In this document: positions 52,130 to 64,000 of the stretch, in pieces
Position numbering within the stretch: the first letter of the stretch is position 1
How the letters are laid out: every line of letters starts with the position of its first letter
Origin: Mastigias papua
Lineage: Eukaryota > Cnidaria > Scyphozoa > Rhizostomeae > Mastigiidae
Assembly: GCA_964019165.1 (NCBI GenBank)
Contig: OZ025273.1
Coordinates: 2,562,501-2,626,500 of the forward strand
Reading direction: 5' to 3'
Length of the DNA: 64,000 bases
Notes under the pieces: model-generated
Told to the model about the DNA's origin: nothing
Database searches by the model: none
What the model saw: the letters and a program-made list of their open reading frames with translations, nothing else
Translations under genes and position numbers: made by a program

Positions 52130-54725
52130 TTTGGTCATTTTTCGGCAAAATACCAAGGTTATAGCCTTACTGTTTGGCCAAAAATCGCTCATTTTCATCA
52201 CTTTTCAATCATGAATCAAAATCAATCAATTTCAAGTTTGGTCATTTTTCGGCAAAATACCAAGGTTATAGCCTTACTTTTTGGCCAAAAATCGCTCATT
52301 TTCATCACTTTTCAATCATGAATCAAAATCAATCACTTTCAAGTTTGGTCATTTTTCGGCAAAATACCAATGTTATAGCCTTACTTTTTGGCCAAAAGTC
52401 GCTCATTTTCATCACTTTTCAATCATGAATCAAAATCAATCAATTTCAATTTTGGTCATTTTTCGGCAAAATACCAAGGTTATAGCCTTACTTTTTGGCC
52501 AAAAATCGCTCATTTTCATCACTTTTCAATCATGAATCAAAATCAATCAATTTCAATTTTGGTCATTTTTCGGCAAAATACCAAGGTTATAGCCTTACTT
52601 TTTGGCCACAAATCGCTCATTTTCATCACTTTTCAATCATGAATCAAAATCAATCAATTTCAAGTTTGGTCATTTGTCGGCAAAATACCAAGGTTATAGC
52701 CTTACTTTTTGGCCAAAAATCGCTCATTTTCATCACTTTTCAATCATGAATCAAAATCAATCAATTTCAAGTTTGGTCATTTTTCGGCAAAATACCAAGG
52801 TTATAGCCTTACTTTTTGGCCAAAAATCGCTCATTTCCATCACTTTTCAATCATGAATCAAAATCAATCAATTTCAATTTTGGTCATTTTTCGGCAAAAT
52901 ACCAAGGTTATAGCCTTACTTTTTGGCCAAAAATCGCTCATCGTCATCACTTTTCAATCATGAATCAAAATCAATCAATTTCAATTTTGGTCATTTTTCG
53001 GCAAAATACCAAGGTTATAGCCTTACTTTTTGGCCAAAAATCGCTCATTTTCATCACTTTTCAATCATGAATCAAAATCAATCAATTTCAATTTTGGTCA
53101 TTTATCGGCAAAATACCAAGGTTATAGCCTTACTTTTTGGCCACAAATCGCTCATCGTCATCACTTTTCAATCATGAATCAAAATCAATCAATTTCAATT
53201 TTGGTCATTTTTCCGCAAAATACCAAGGTTATAGCCTTACTTTTTGGACAAAAATCGCTCATTTTCATCACTTTTCAATCATGAATCAAAATCAATCAAT
53301 TTCAATTTTGGTCATTTTTCGGCAAAATACCAAGGTTATAGCCTTACTTTTTGGCCAAAAATCGCTCATTTTCATCACTTTTCAATCATGAATCAAAATC
53401 AATCAATTTCAATTTTGGTCATTTTTCGGCAAAATACCAAGGTTATAGCCTTACTTTTGGCCAAAAATCGCTCATTTTCATCACTTTTCAATCATGAATC
53501 AAAATTAATCAATTTCAATTTTGGTCATTTTTCGGCAAAATACCAAGGTTATAGCCTTACTTTTTGGCCAAAAATCGCTCATTTTCATCACATTTCAATC
53601 ATGATTCAAAATCAATCAATTTCAATTTTGGTCATTTTTCGGCAAAGTACCAAGGTTATAGCCTTACTTTTTGGCCAAACATCGCTCATCGTCATCACTT
53701 TTCAATCATGAATCAAAATCAATCAATTTCAATTTTGGTCATTTTTCGGCAAAATACCAAGGTTATAGCCTTACTTTTTGGCCAAAAATCGCTCATTTTC
53801 ATCACTTTTCAATCATGAATCAAAATCAATCAATTTCAATTTTGGTCATTTTTCGGCAAAATACCAAGGTTATAGCCTTACTTTTTGGCCAAAAATCGCT
53901 CATTTTCATCACTTTTCAATCATGAATCAAAATCAATCAATTTCAATTTTGGTCATTTTTCGGCAAAATACCAAGGTTATAGCCTTACTTTTTGGCCAAA
54001 AATCGCTCATTTTCATCACTTTTCAATCATGAATCAAAATCAATCAATTTCAATTTTGGTCATTTTTCGGCAAAATACCAAGGTTATAGCCTTACTTTTT
54101 GGCCAAAAATCGCTCATTTTCATCACATTTCAATCATGAATCAAAATCAATCAATTTCAAGTTTGGTCATGTATCGGCAAATTACCAAGGTTATAGCCTT
54201 ACTTTTTGGCCAAACATCGCTCATTTTCATCACTTTTCAATCATGAATCAAAATCAATCAATTTCAAGTTTGGTCATTTTTCGGCAAAATACCAAGGTTA
54301 TAGCCTTACGTTTTGGCCAAAAATCGCTCATTTTCATCACTTTTCACTCATGAATCAAAATCAATCAATTTCAATTTTGGTCATTTTTCGGCAAAATACC
54401 AAGGTTATAGCCTTACTTTTTGGCCAAAAATCGCTCATTTTCATCACATTTCAATCATGAATCAAAATCAATCAATTTCAATTTTGGTCATTTATCGGCA
54501 AAATACCAAGGTTATAGCCTTACTTTTTGGCCAAAAATCGCTCATTTTCATCACTTTTCAATCATGAATCAAAATCAATCAATTTCAATTTTGGTGATTT
54601 CTCGGCAAAATACCAAGGTTATAGCCTTACTTTTTGGCCACAACTCGCTCATCGTCATCACTTTTCAGTCATGAATCAAAATCAATCAATTTCAAGTTTG
54701 GTCATGTTTCAGCAAAATACCAAGG
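52130..54725. repeat. Higher-order block, first copy (about 24 monomers)
   Basis: Monomers carry a specific series of variants: TACTGTTTGGCC, CACTTTCAAGTTTGG with CCAATGTTATAG, CCAAAAGTCGC, a CTTTTGGCC deletion, AAAATTAATC, GCAAAGTACC, CATGTATCGG and GATTTCTCGG. The same series in the same order recurs 4.17 kb downstream. Confidence 0.9.
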
Positions 54726-56299
54726 TTATAGCCTTACTTTTTGGCCAAAAATCGCTCATTTTCATCACTTTTCAATCATGAATCAAAATCAATCAATTTC
54801 AATTTTGGTCATTTTTCGGCAAAATACCAAGGTTATAGCCTTACTTTTTGGCCAAAAATCGCTCATTTTCATCACTTTTCAATCATGAATCAAAATCAAT
54901 CAATTTCAATTTTGGTCATTTTTCGGCAAAATACCAAAGTTATAGCCTTACTTTTTGGCCAAAAATCGCTCATTTTCATCACTTTTCAATCATGAATCAA
55001 AATCAATCAATTTCAATTTTGGTGATTTCTCGGCAAAATACCAAGGTTATAGCCTTACTTTTTGGCCACAACTCGCTCATCGTCATCACTTTTCAATCAT
55101 GAATCAAAATCAATCAATTTCAATTTTGGTCATTTTTCGGCAAAAATACCAAGGTTATAGCCTTACTTTTTGGCCAAAAATCGCTCAATTTCATCACTTT
55201 TCAATCATGAATCAAAATCAATCAATTTCAATTTTGGTCATTTTTCGGCAAAATACCAAGGTTATAGCCTTACTTTTTGGCCAAAAATCGCTCATTTTCA
55301 TCACTTTTCAATCATGAATCAAAATCAATCAATTTCAATTTTGGTCATTTTTCGGCGAAATACCAAGGTTATAGCCTTACGTTTTGGCCAAAAATCGCTC
55401 ATTTTCATCACTTTTCAATCATGAACCAAAATCAATCAATTTCAATTTTGGTCATTTTTCGGCAAAATACCAAGGTTATAGCCTTACTTTTTGGCCAAAA
55501 ATCGCTCAATTTCATCACTTTTCAATCATGAATCAAAATCAATCAATTTCAATTTTGGTCATTTTTCGGCAAAATACCAAGGTTATAGCCTTACTTTTTG
55601 GCCAAAAATCGCTCATTTTCATCACTTTTCAATCATGAATCAAAATCAATCAATTTCAATTTTGGTCATTTTTCGGCAAAATACCAAGGTTATAGCCTTA
55701 CTTTTTGGCCAAAAATCGCTCATCGTCATCACTGTTCAATCATGAATCAAAATCAATCAATTTCAATTTTGGTCATTTTTCGGCAAAATACCAAGGTTAT
55801 AGCCTTACTTTTTGGTCAAAAATCGCTCAATTTCATCACTTTTCAATCATGAATCAAAATCAATCAATTTCAATTTTGGTCATTTTTCGGCAAAATACCA
55901 AGGTTATAGCCTTACTTTTTGGCCAAAAATCGCTCATTTTCATCACTTTTCAATCATGAATCAAAATCAATCAATTTCAATTTTGGTCATTTTTCGGCGA
56001 AATACCAAGGTTATAGCCTTACGTTTTGGCCAAAAATCGCTCATTTTCATCACTTTTCAATCATGAACCAAAATCAATCAATTCAATTTTGGTCATTTTT
56101 CGGCAAAATACCAAGGTTATAGCCTTAATTTTTGGCCAAACATCGCTCATTTTCATCACTTTTCAATCATGAATCAAACTCAATCAATTTCAATTTTGGT
56201 CATTTTTCGGCAAAATACCAAGGTTATAGCCTTACTTTTTGGCCAAAAATCGCTCATTTTCATCACATTTCAATCATGAATCAAAATCAATCAATTTCA

Positions 56300-58890
56300 A
56301 TTTTGGTCATTTTTCGGCAAAATACCAAGGTTATAGCCTTACTGTTTGGCCAAAAATCGCTCATTTTCATCACTTTTCAATCATGAATCAAAATCAATCA
56401 ATTTCAAGTTTGGTCATTTTTCGGCAAAATACCAAGGTTATAGCCTTACTTTTTGGCCAAAAATCGCTCATTTTCATCACTTTTCAATCAGGAATCAAAA
56501 TCAATCACTTTCAAGTTTGGTCATTTTTCGGCAAAATACCAATGTTATAGCCTTACTTTTTGGCCAAAAGTCGCTCATTTTCATCACTTTTCAATCATGA
56601 ATCAAAATCAATCAATTTCAATTTTGGTCATTTTTCGGCAAAATACCAAGGTTATAGCCTTACTTTTTGGCCAAAAATCGCTCATTTTCATCACTTTTCA
56701 ATCATGAATCAAAATCAATCAATTTCAATTTTGGTCATTTTTCGGCAAAATACCAAGGTTATAGCCTTACTTTTTGGCCACAAATCGCTCATTTTCATCA
56801 CTTTTCAATCATGAATCAAAATCAATCAATTTCAAGTTGGTCATTTGTCGGCAAAATACCAAGGTTATAGCCTTACTTTTTGGCCAAAAATCGCTCATTT
56901 TCATCACTTTTCAATCATGAATCAAATCAATCAATTTCAAGTTTGGTCATTTTTCGGCAAAATACCAAGGTTATAGCCTTACTTTTTGGCCAAAAATCGC
57001 TCATTTCCATCACTTTTCAATCATGAATCAAAATCAATCAATTTCAATTTTGGTCATTTTTCGGCAAAATACCAAGGTTATAGCCTTACTTTTTGGCCAA
57101 AAATCGCTCATTTTCATCACTTTTCAATCATGAATCAAAATCAATCAATTTCAATTTTGGTCATTTTTCGGCAAAATACCAAGGTTATAGCCTTACTTTT
57201 TTGGCCAAAATCGCTCATTTTCATCACTTTTCAATCATGAATCAAAATCAATCAATTTCAATTTTGGTCATTTATCGGCAAAATACCAAGGTTATAGCCT
57301 TACTTTTGGCCACAAATCGCTCATCGTCATCACTTTTCAATCATGAATCAAAATCAATCAATTTCAATTTTGGTCATGTTTCCGCAAAATACCAAGGTTA
57401 TAGCCTTACTTTTTGGACAAAAATCGCTCATTTTCATCACTTTTCAATCATGAATCAAAATCAATCAATTTCAATTTTGGTCATTTTTCGGCAAAATACC
57501 AAGGTTATAGCCTTACTTTTTGGCCAAAAATCGCTCATTTTCATCACTTTTCAATCATGAATCAAAATCAATCAATTTCAATTTTGGTCATTTTTCGGCA
57601 AAATACCAAGGTTATAGCCTTACTTTTGGCCAAAAATCGCTCATTTTCATCACTTTTCAATCATGAATCAAAATTAATCAATTTCAATTTTGGTCATTTT
57701 TCGGCAAAATACCAAGGTTATAGCCTTACTTTTTGGCCAAAAATCGCTCATTTTCATCACATTTCAATCATGATTCAAAATCAATCAATTTCAATTTTGG
57801 TCATTTTTCGGCAAAGTACCAAGGTTATAGCCTTACTTTTTGGCCAAACATCGCTCATCGTCATCACTTTTCAATCATGAATCAAAATCAATCAATTTCA
57901 ATTTTGGTCATTTTTCGGCAAAATACCAAGGTTATAGCCTTACTTTTTGGCCAAAAATCGCTCATTTTCATCACTTTTCAATCATGAATCAAAATCAATC
58001 AATTTCAATTTTGGTCATTTTTCGGCAAAATACCAAGGTTATAGCCTTACTTTTTGGCCAAAAATCGCTCATTTTCATCACTTTTCAATCATGAATCAAA
58101 ATCAATCAATTTCAATTTTGGTCATTTTTCGGCAAAATACCAAGGTTATAGCCTTACTTTTTGGCCAAAAATCGCTCATTTTCATCACTTTTCAATCATG
58201 AATCAAAATCAATCAATTTCAATTTTGGTCATTTTTCGGCAAAATACCAAGGTTATAGCCTTACTTTTTGGCCAAAAATCGCTCATTTTCATCACATTTC
58301 AATCATGAATCAAAATCAATCAATTTCAAGTTTGGTCATGTATCGGCAAATTACCATGGTTATAGCCTTACTTTTTGGCCACACATCGCTCATTTTCATC
58401 ACTTTTCAATCATGAATCAAAATCAATCAATTTCAATTTTGGTCATTTTTCGGCAAAATACCAAGGTTATAGCCTTACGTTTTGGCCAAAAATCGCTCAT
58501 TTTCATCACTTTTCACTCATGAATCAAAATCAATCAATTTCAATTTTGGTCATTTTTCGGCAAAATACCAAGGTTATAGCCTTACTTTTTGGCCAAAAAT
58601 CGCTCATTTTCATCACATTTCAATCATGAATCAAAATCAATCAATTTCAATTTTGGTCATTTATCGGCAAAATACCAAGGTTATAGCCTTACTTTTTGGC
58701 CAAAAATCGCTCATTTTCATCACTTTTCAATCATGAATCAAAATCAATCAATTTCAATTTTGGTGATTTCTCGGCAAAATACCAAGGTTATAGCCTTACT
58801 TTTTGGCCACAACTCGCTCATCGTCATCACTTTTCAGTCATGAATCAAAATCAATCAATTTCAAGTTTGGTCATGTTTCGGCAAAATACC
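56300..58890. repeat. Higher-order block, second copy (offset about 4.17 kb)
   Basis: Repeats the variant series of 52130-54725 at an offset of 4,169-4,172 bases (39 monomers). Small private changes such as a G in CAATCAGGAATC (near 56490) and CACACATCGC (near 58380) show some divergence since duplication. Parts of the series recur again from about 60080. Confidence 0.9.
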
Positions 58891-61800
58891 AAGGTTATAG
58901 CCTTACTTTTTGGCCAAAATCGCTCATTTTCATCACTTTTCAATCATGAATCAAAATCAATCAATTTCAATTTTGGTCATTTTTCGGCAAAATACCAAGG
59001 TTATAGCCTTACTTTTTGGCCAAAAATCGCTCATTTTCATCACTTTTCAATCATGAATCAAAATCAATCAATTTCAATTTTGGTCATTTTTCGGCAAAAT
59101 ACCAAGGTTATAGCCTTACTTTTTGGCCAAAAATCGCTCATTTTCATCACTTTTCAATCATGAATCAAAATCAATCAATTTCAATTTTGGTCATTTTTCG
59201 GCAAAATACCAAGGTTATAGCCTTACTTTTTGGCCAAAATCGCTCATCGTCATCACTTTTCAATCATGAATCAAAATCAATCAATTTCAATTTTGGTCAT
59301 TTTTCGGCAAAATACCAAGGTTATAGCCTTACTGTTTGGCCAAAAATCGCTCATTTTCATCACTTTTCAATCATGAATCAAAATCAATCAATTTCAAGTT
59401 TGGTCATTTTTCGGCAAAATACCAAGGTTATAGCCTTACTTTTTGGCCAAAAATCGCTCATTTTCATCACTTTTCAATCATGAATCAAAATCAATCAATT
59501 TCAATTTTGGTGATTTCTCGGCAAAATACCAAGGTTATAGCCTTACTTTTTGGCCACAACTCGCTCATCGTCATCACTTTTCAGTCATGAATCAAAATCA
59601 ATCAATTTCAAGTTTGGTCATTTTTCGGCAAAATACCAAGGTTATAGCCTTACTTTTTGGCCAAAAATCGCTCATTTTCATCACTTTTCAATCATGAATC
59701 AAAATCAATCAATTTCAATTTTGGTCATTTTTCGGCAAAATACCAAGGTTATAGCCTTACTTTTTGGCCAAAAATCGCTCATTTTCATCACTTTTCAATC
59801 ATGAATCAAAATCAATCAATTTCAATTTTGGTCATTTTTCGGCAAAATACCAAGGTTATAGCCTTACTTTTTGGCCAAAAATCGCTCATTTTCATCACTT
59901 TTCAATCATGAATCAAAATCAATCAATTTCAATTTTGGTCATTTTTCGGCAAAATACCAAGGTTATAGCCTTACTTTTTGGCCAAAAATCGCTCATCGTC
60001 ATCACTTTTCAATCATGAATCAAAATCAATCAATTTCAATTTTGGTCATTTTTCGGCAAAATACCAAGGTTATAGCCTTACTGTTTGGCCAAAAATCGCT
60101 CATTTTCATCACTTTTCAATCATGAATCAAAATCAATCAATTTCAAGTTTGGTCATTTTTCGGCAAAATACCAAGGTTATAGCCTTACTTTTTGGCCAAA
60201 AATCGCTCATTTTCATCACTTTTCAATCATGAATCAAAATCAATCACTTTCAAGTTTGGTCATTTTTTCGGCAAAATACCAATGTTATAGCCTTACTTTT
60301 TGGCCAAAAGTCGCTCATTTTCATCACTTTTCAATCATGAATCAAAATCAAGCAATTTCAATTTTGGTCATTTTTCGGCAAAATACCAAGGTTATAGCCT
60401 TACTTTTTGGCCAAAAATCGCTCATTTTCATCACTTTTCAATCATGAATCAAAATCAATCAATTTCAATTTGGTCATTTTTCGGCAAAATACCAAGGTTA
60501 TAGCCTTACTTTTTGGCCAAAAATCGCTCATTTTCATCACTTTTCAATCATGAATCAAAATCAATCAATTTCAATTTTGGTCATTTTTCGGCAAAATACC
60601 AAGGTTATAGCGTTACTGTTTGGCCAAAAATCGCTCATTTTCATCACTTTTCAATCATGAATCAAAATCAATCAATTTCAATTTTGGTCATTTATCGGCA
60701 AAATACCAAGGTTATAGCCTTACTTTTTGGCCAAAAATCGCTCATTTTCATCACTTTTCAATCATGAATCAAAATCAATCAATTTCAATTTTGGTCATTT
60801 TTCGGCAAAATACCAAGGTTATAGCCTTACTGTTTGGCCAAAAATCGCTCATTTTCATCACTTTTCAATCATGAATCAAAATCAATCAATTTCAATTTTG
60901 GTCATTTTTCGGCAAAATACCAAGGTTATAGCCTTACTTTTTGGCCAAAAATCGCTCATCGTCATCACTTTTCAATCATGAATCAAAATCAAGCAATTTC
61001 AATTTTGGTCATTTTTCGGCAAAATACCAAGGTTATAGCCTTACTTTTTGGCCAAAAATCGCTCATTTTCATCACTTTTCAATCATGAATCAAAATCAAT
61101 CAATTTCAATTTTGGTCATTTTTCGGCAAAATACCAAGGTTATAGCCTTACTTTTTGGCCAAAAATCGCTCATTTTCATCACTTTTCAATCATGAATCAA
61201 AATCAATCAATTTCAATTTTGGTCATTTTTCGGCAAAATACCAAGGTTATAGCGTTACTGTTTGGCCAAAAATCGCTCATTTTCATCACTTTTCAATCAT
61301 GAATCAAAATCAATCAATTTCAATTTTGGTCATTTATCGGCAAAATACCAAGGTTATAGCCTTACTTTTTGGCCAAAAATCGCTCATCGTCATCACTTTT
61401 CAATCATGAATCAACATCAAGCAATTTCAATTTTGGTCATTTTTCGGCAAAATACCAAGGTTATAGCCTTACTTTTTGGCCAAACATCGCTCATTTTCAT
61501 CACTTTTCAATCATGAATCAAAATCAATCAATTTCAATTTTGGTCATTTGTCGGCAAAATACCAAGGTTATAGCCTTACTTTTTGGCCAAAAATCGCTCA
61601 TTTTCATCACTTTTCAATCATGAATCAAAATCAATCAATTTCAATTTTGGTCATTTATCGGCAAAATACCAAGGTTATAGCCTTACTTTTTGGCCAAAAA
61701 TCGCTCATTTTCATCACTTTTCAATCATGAATCAAAATCAATCAATTTCAATTTTGGTCATTTTTCGGCAAAATACCAAGGTTATAGCCTTACTGTTTGG

Positions 61801-64000
61801 CCAAAAATCGCTCATTTTCATCACTTTTCAATCATGAATCAAAGTCAATCAATTTCAATTTTGGTCATTTTTCGGCAAAATACCAAGGTTATAGCCTTAC
61901 TTTTTGGCCAAAAATCGCTCATTTTCATCACTTTTCAATCATGAATCAAAATCAATCAATTTCAATTTTGGTGATTTTTCGGCAAAATACCAAGGTTATA
62001 GCCTTACTTTTTGGCCAAAATCGCTCATTTTCATCACTTTTCAATCATGAATCAAAATCAATCAATTTCAATTTTGGTCATTTTTCGGCAAAATACCAAG
62101 GTTATAGCCTTACTTTTTGGCCAAAAATCGCTCATTTCCATCACTTTTCAATCATGAATCAAAATCAATCAATTTCAATTTTGGTCATTTTTCGGCAAAA
62201 TACCAAGGTTATAGCCTTACTTTTTGGCCAAAAATCGCTCATCGTCATCACTTTTCAATCATGAATCAAAATCAAGCAATTTCAATTTTGGTCATTTTTC
62301 GGCAAAATACCAAGGTTATAGCCTTACTTTTTGGCCAAAAATCGCTCATTTTCATCACTTTTCAATCATGAATCAAAATCAATCAATTTCAATTTTGGTC
62401 ATTTTTCGGCAAAATACCAAGGTTATAGCCTTACTTTTTGGCCAAAAATCGCTCATTTTCATCACTTTTCAATCATGAATCAAAATCAATCAATTTCAAT
62501 TTTGGTCATTTTTCGGCAAAATACCAAGGTTATAGCCTTACTTTTTGGCCAAAAATCGCTCATTTTCATCACTTTTCAATCATGAATCAAAATCAATCAA
62601 TTTCAAGTTTGGTCATTTTTCGGCAAAATACCAAGGTTATAGCCTTACTTTTTGGCCAAAAATCGCTCATTGTCATCACTTTTCAATCATGAATCAATAT
62701 CAATCAATTTCAATTTTGGTCATTTTTCGGCAAAATACCAAGGTTATAGCCTTACTTTTTGGCCAAACATCGCTCATTTTCATCACTTTCAATCATGAAT
62801 CAAATCAATCAATTTCAATTTTGGTGATTTTTCGGCAAAATACCAAGGTTATAGCCTTACTTTTTGGCCAAAAATCGCTCATTTTCATCACTTTTCAATC
62901 ATGAATCAAAATCAATCAATTTCAATTTTGGTCATTTTTCGGCAAAATACCAAGGTTATAGCCTTACTTTTTGGCCAAAAATCGCTCATTTCCATCACTT
63001 TTCAATCATGAATCAAAAATCAATCAATTTCAATTTTGGTCATTTTTCGGCAAAATACCAAGGTTATAGCCTTACTTTTTGGCCAAAAATCGCTCATCGT
63101 CATCACTTTTCAATCATGAATCAAAATCAAGCAATTTCAATTTTGGTCATTTTTCGGCAAAATACCAAGGTTATAGCCTTACTTTTTGGCCAAAAATCGC
63201 TCATTTTCATCACTTTTCAATCATGAATCAAAATCAATCAATTTCAATTTTGGTCATTTTTCGGCAAAATACCAAGGTTATAGCCTTACTTTTTGGCCAA
63301 AAATCGCTCATTTTCATCACTTTTCAATCATGAATCAAAATCAATCAATTTCAATTTTGGTCATTTTTCGGCAAAATACCAAGGTTATAGCCTTACTTTT
63401 TGGCCAAAAATCGCTCATTGTCATCACTTTTCAATCATGAATCAAATCAATCAATTTCAATTTTGGTCATTTTTCGGCAAAATACCAAGGTTATAGCCTT
63501 ACTTTTTGGCCAAAAATCGCTCATGTCATCACTTTTCAATCATGAATCAAAATCAATCAATTTCAATTTTGGTCATTTATCGGCAAAATACCAAGGTTAT
63601 AGCTCTAGCCTTACTTTTTGGCCAAAAATCGCTCATTTTCATCACTTTTCAATCATGAATCAAAATCAATCAATTTCAATTTTGGTCATTTATCGGCAAA
63701 ATACCAAGGTTATAGCCTTACTTTTTGGCCACAAATCGCTCATCGTCATCACTTTTCAATCATGAATCAACATCAATCAATTTCAATTTTGGTCATTTTT
63801 CGGCAAAATACCAAGGTTATAGCCTTACTTTTTGGCCAAAAATCCCTCATTTTCATCACTTTTCAATCATGAATCAAAATCAATCAATTTCAATTTTGGT
63901 CATTTTTCGGCAAAATACCAAGGTTATAGCCTTACTTTTTGGCCAAAAATCGCTCAGTTTCATCACTTTTCAATCATGAATCAAAATCAATCAATTTCAA

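Larger units (their letters stand above)
49125..64000. repeat. 107-bp satellite array, about 139 monomers, runs past the window
   Basis: Head-to-tail copies with a 107-bp period from about 49125 to the last base. The first unit is diverged (TTTTTTGGCACAATACAAAG), as usual at an array edge. Each monomer has the perfect palindrome TTTTTGGCCAAAAA, and an imperfect dyad TTGGT-c-ATTTT / AAAATACCAA around TCGGC. Most copies differ by a few substitutions; single-base indels and AA insertions occur (for example near 50324, 51503 and 51719). The period is not a multiple of three, and the roughly 84-codon frame starting once per monomer is a by-product. No transposon ends or known centromere boxes were seen. 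Confidence 0.98.

Noticed and set aside
49104..63979. More than a hundred overlapping ORFs of about 84 codons (MAKNRSFSSLFNHES-like)
   Set aside because: They are the satellite monomer read once per 107-bp unit; the frame shifts each unit and ends at the same TGA. No gene structure or codon signal.
49125..64000. CRISPR array
   Set aside because: The repeats are contiguous 107-bp units without unique spacers, in an animal genome.

Overview
The window is nuclear DNA of a multicellular animal. Genes have many short exons with GT-AG introns. There is a full FKBP15 orthologue, a cluster of two-pore-domain potassium channel genes, several non-LTR retrotransposons, hAT-like MITEs, Penelope-like relics, long microsatellites and a large satellite array. 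The repeat content (TA-flanked MITE with CCTCGAATAAGCCCC motifs, 2A-bearing APE-type LINE, R4/Dong-like LINEs, Penelope relics with a hammerhead-like motif) suggests a marine invertebrate such as a cnidarian, but the species cannot be fixed from sequence alone.

Layout. 1-12186: three tandem plus-strand K2P channel genes. The first has only its second exon in the window (855-1486). The other two are complete with two exons each (3104-5475 and 9708-12186). Their intron falls in the first glycine codon of the first pore filter. Between and inside them lie an AATG microsatellite, two MITEs, a LINE relic, a Penelope RT relic and a CAT microsatellite. 14119-47625: one large plus-strand gene of about 29 exons, the FKBP15 (WAFL) orthologue. 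It encodes an N-terminal acidic/LASLFG segment, a WH1/PH-like domain, an FKBP domain with its key aromatic residues, a proline/glutamine-rich linker, a long coiled coil, a very acidic region and the conserved [10 protein letters not shown] terminus. About half of this gene is mobile DNA.

Intron 1 carries an intact antisense APE-type LINE (ORF 16089-19922) with a 2A-like DVEKNPGP motif near its N terminus and C-terminal zinc fingers. It sits in an ATC/CATGAT microsatellite. Intron 26 is a nest of restriction-like-endonuclease (RLE) retrotransposons joined by TTA tracts: an intact antisense R4/Dong-like element (36850-40236), a 5'-truncated frameshifted relative (40638-43750) and two short sense-strand 3' fragments. 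The last fragment ends about a dozen bases before the exon 27 acceptor.

49125-64000 and beyond: a satellite of about 139 head-to-tail copies of a 107-bp monomer, with a diverged left edge and visible higher-order duplication (a block of about 2.6 kb repeated 4.17 kb further on). The many small ORFs in it are not genes.

Exon coordinates were placed by hand from splice consensus, reading-phase continuity and similarity to known family sequence. The exon 11/12 join is the only part of the FKBP15 model that is not settled.
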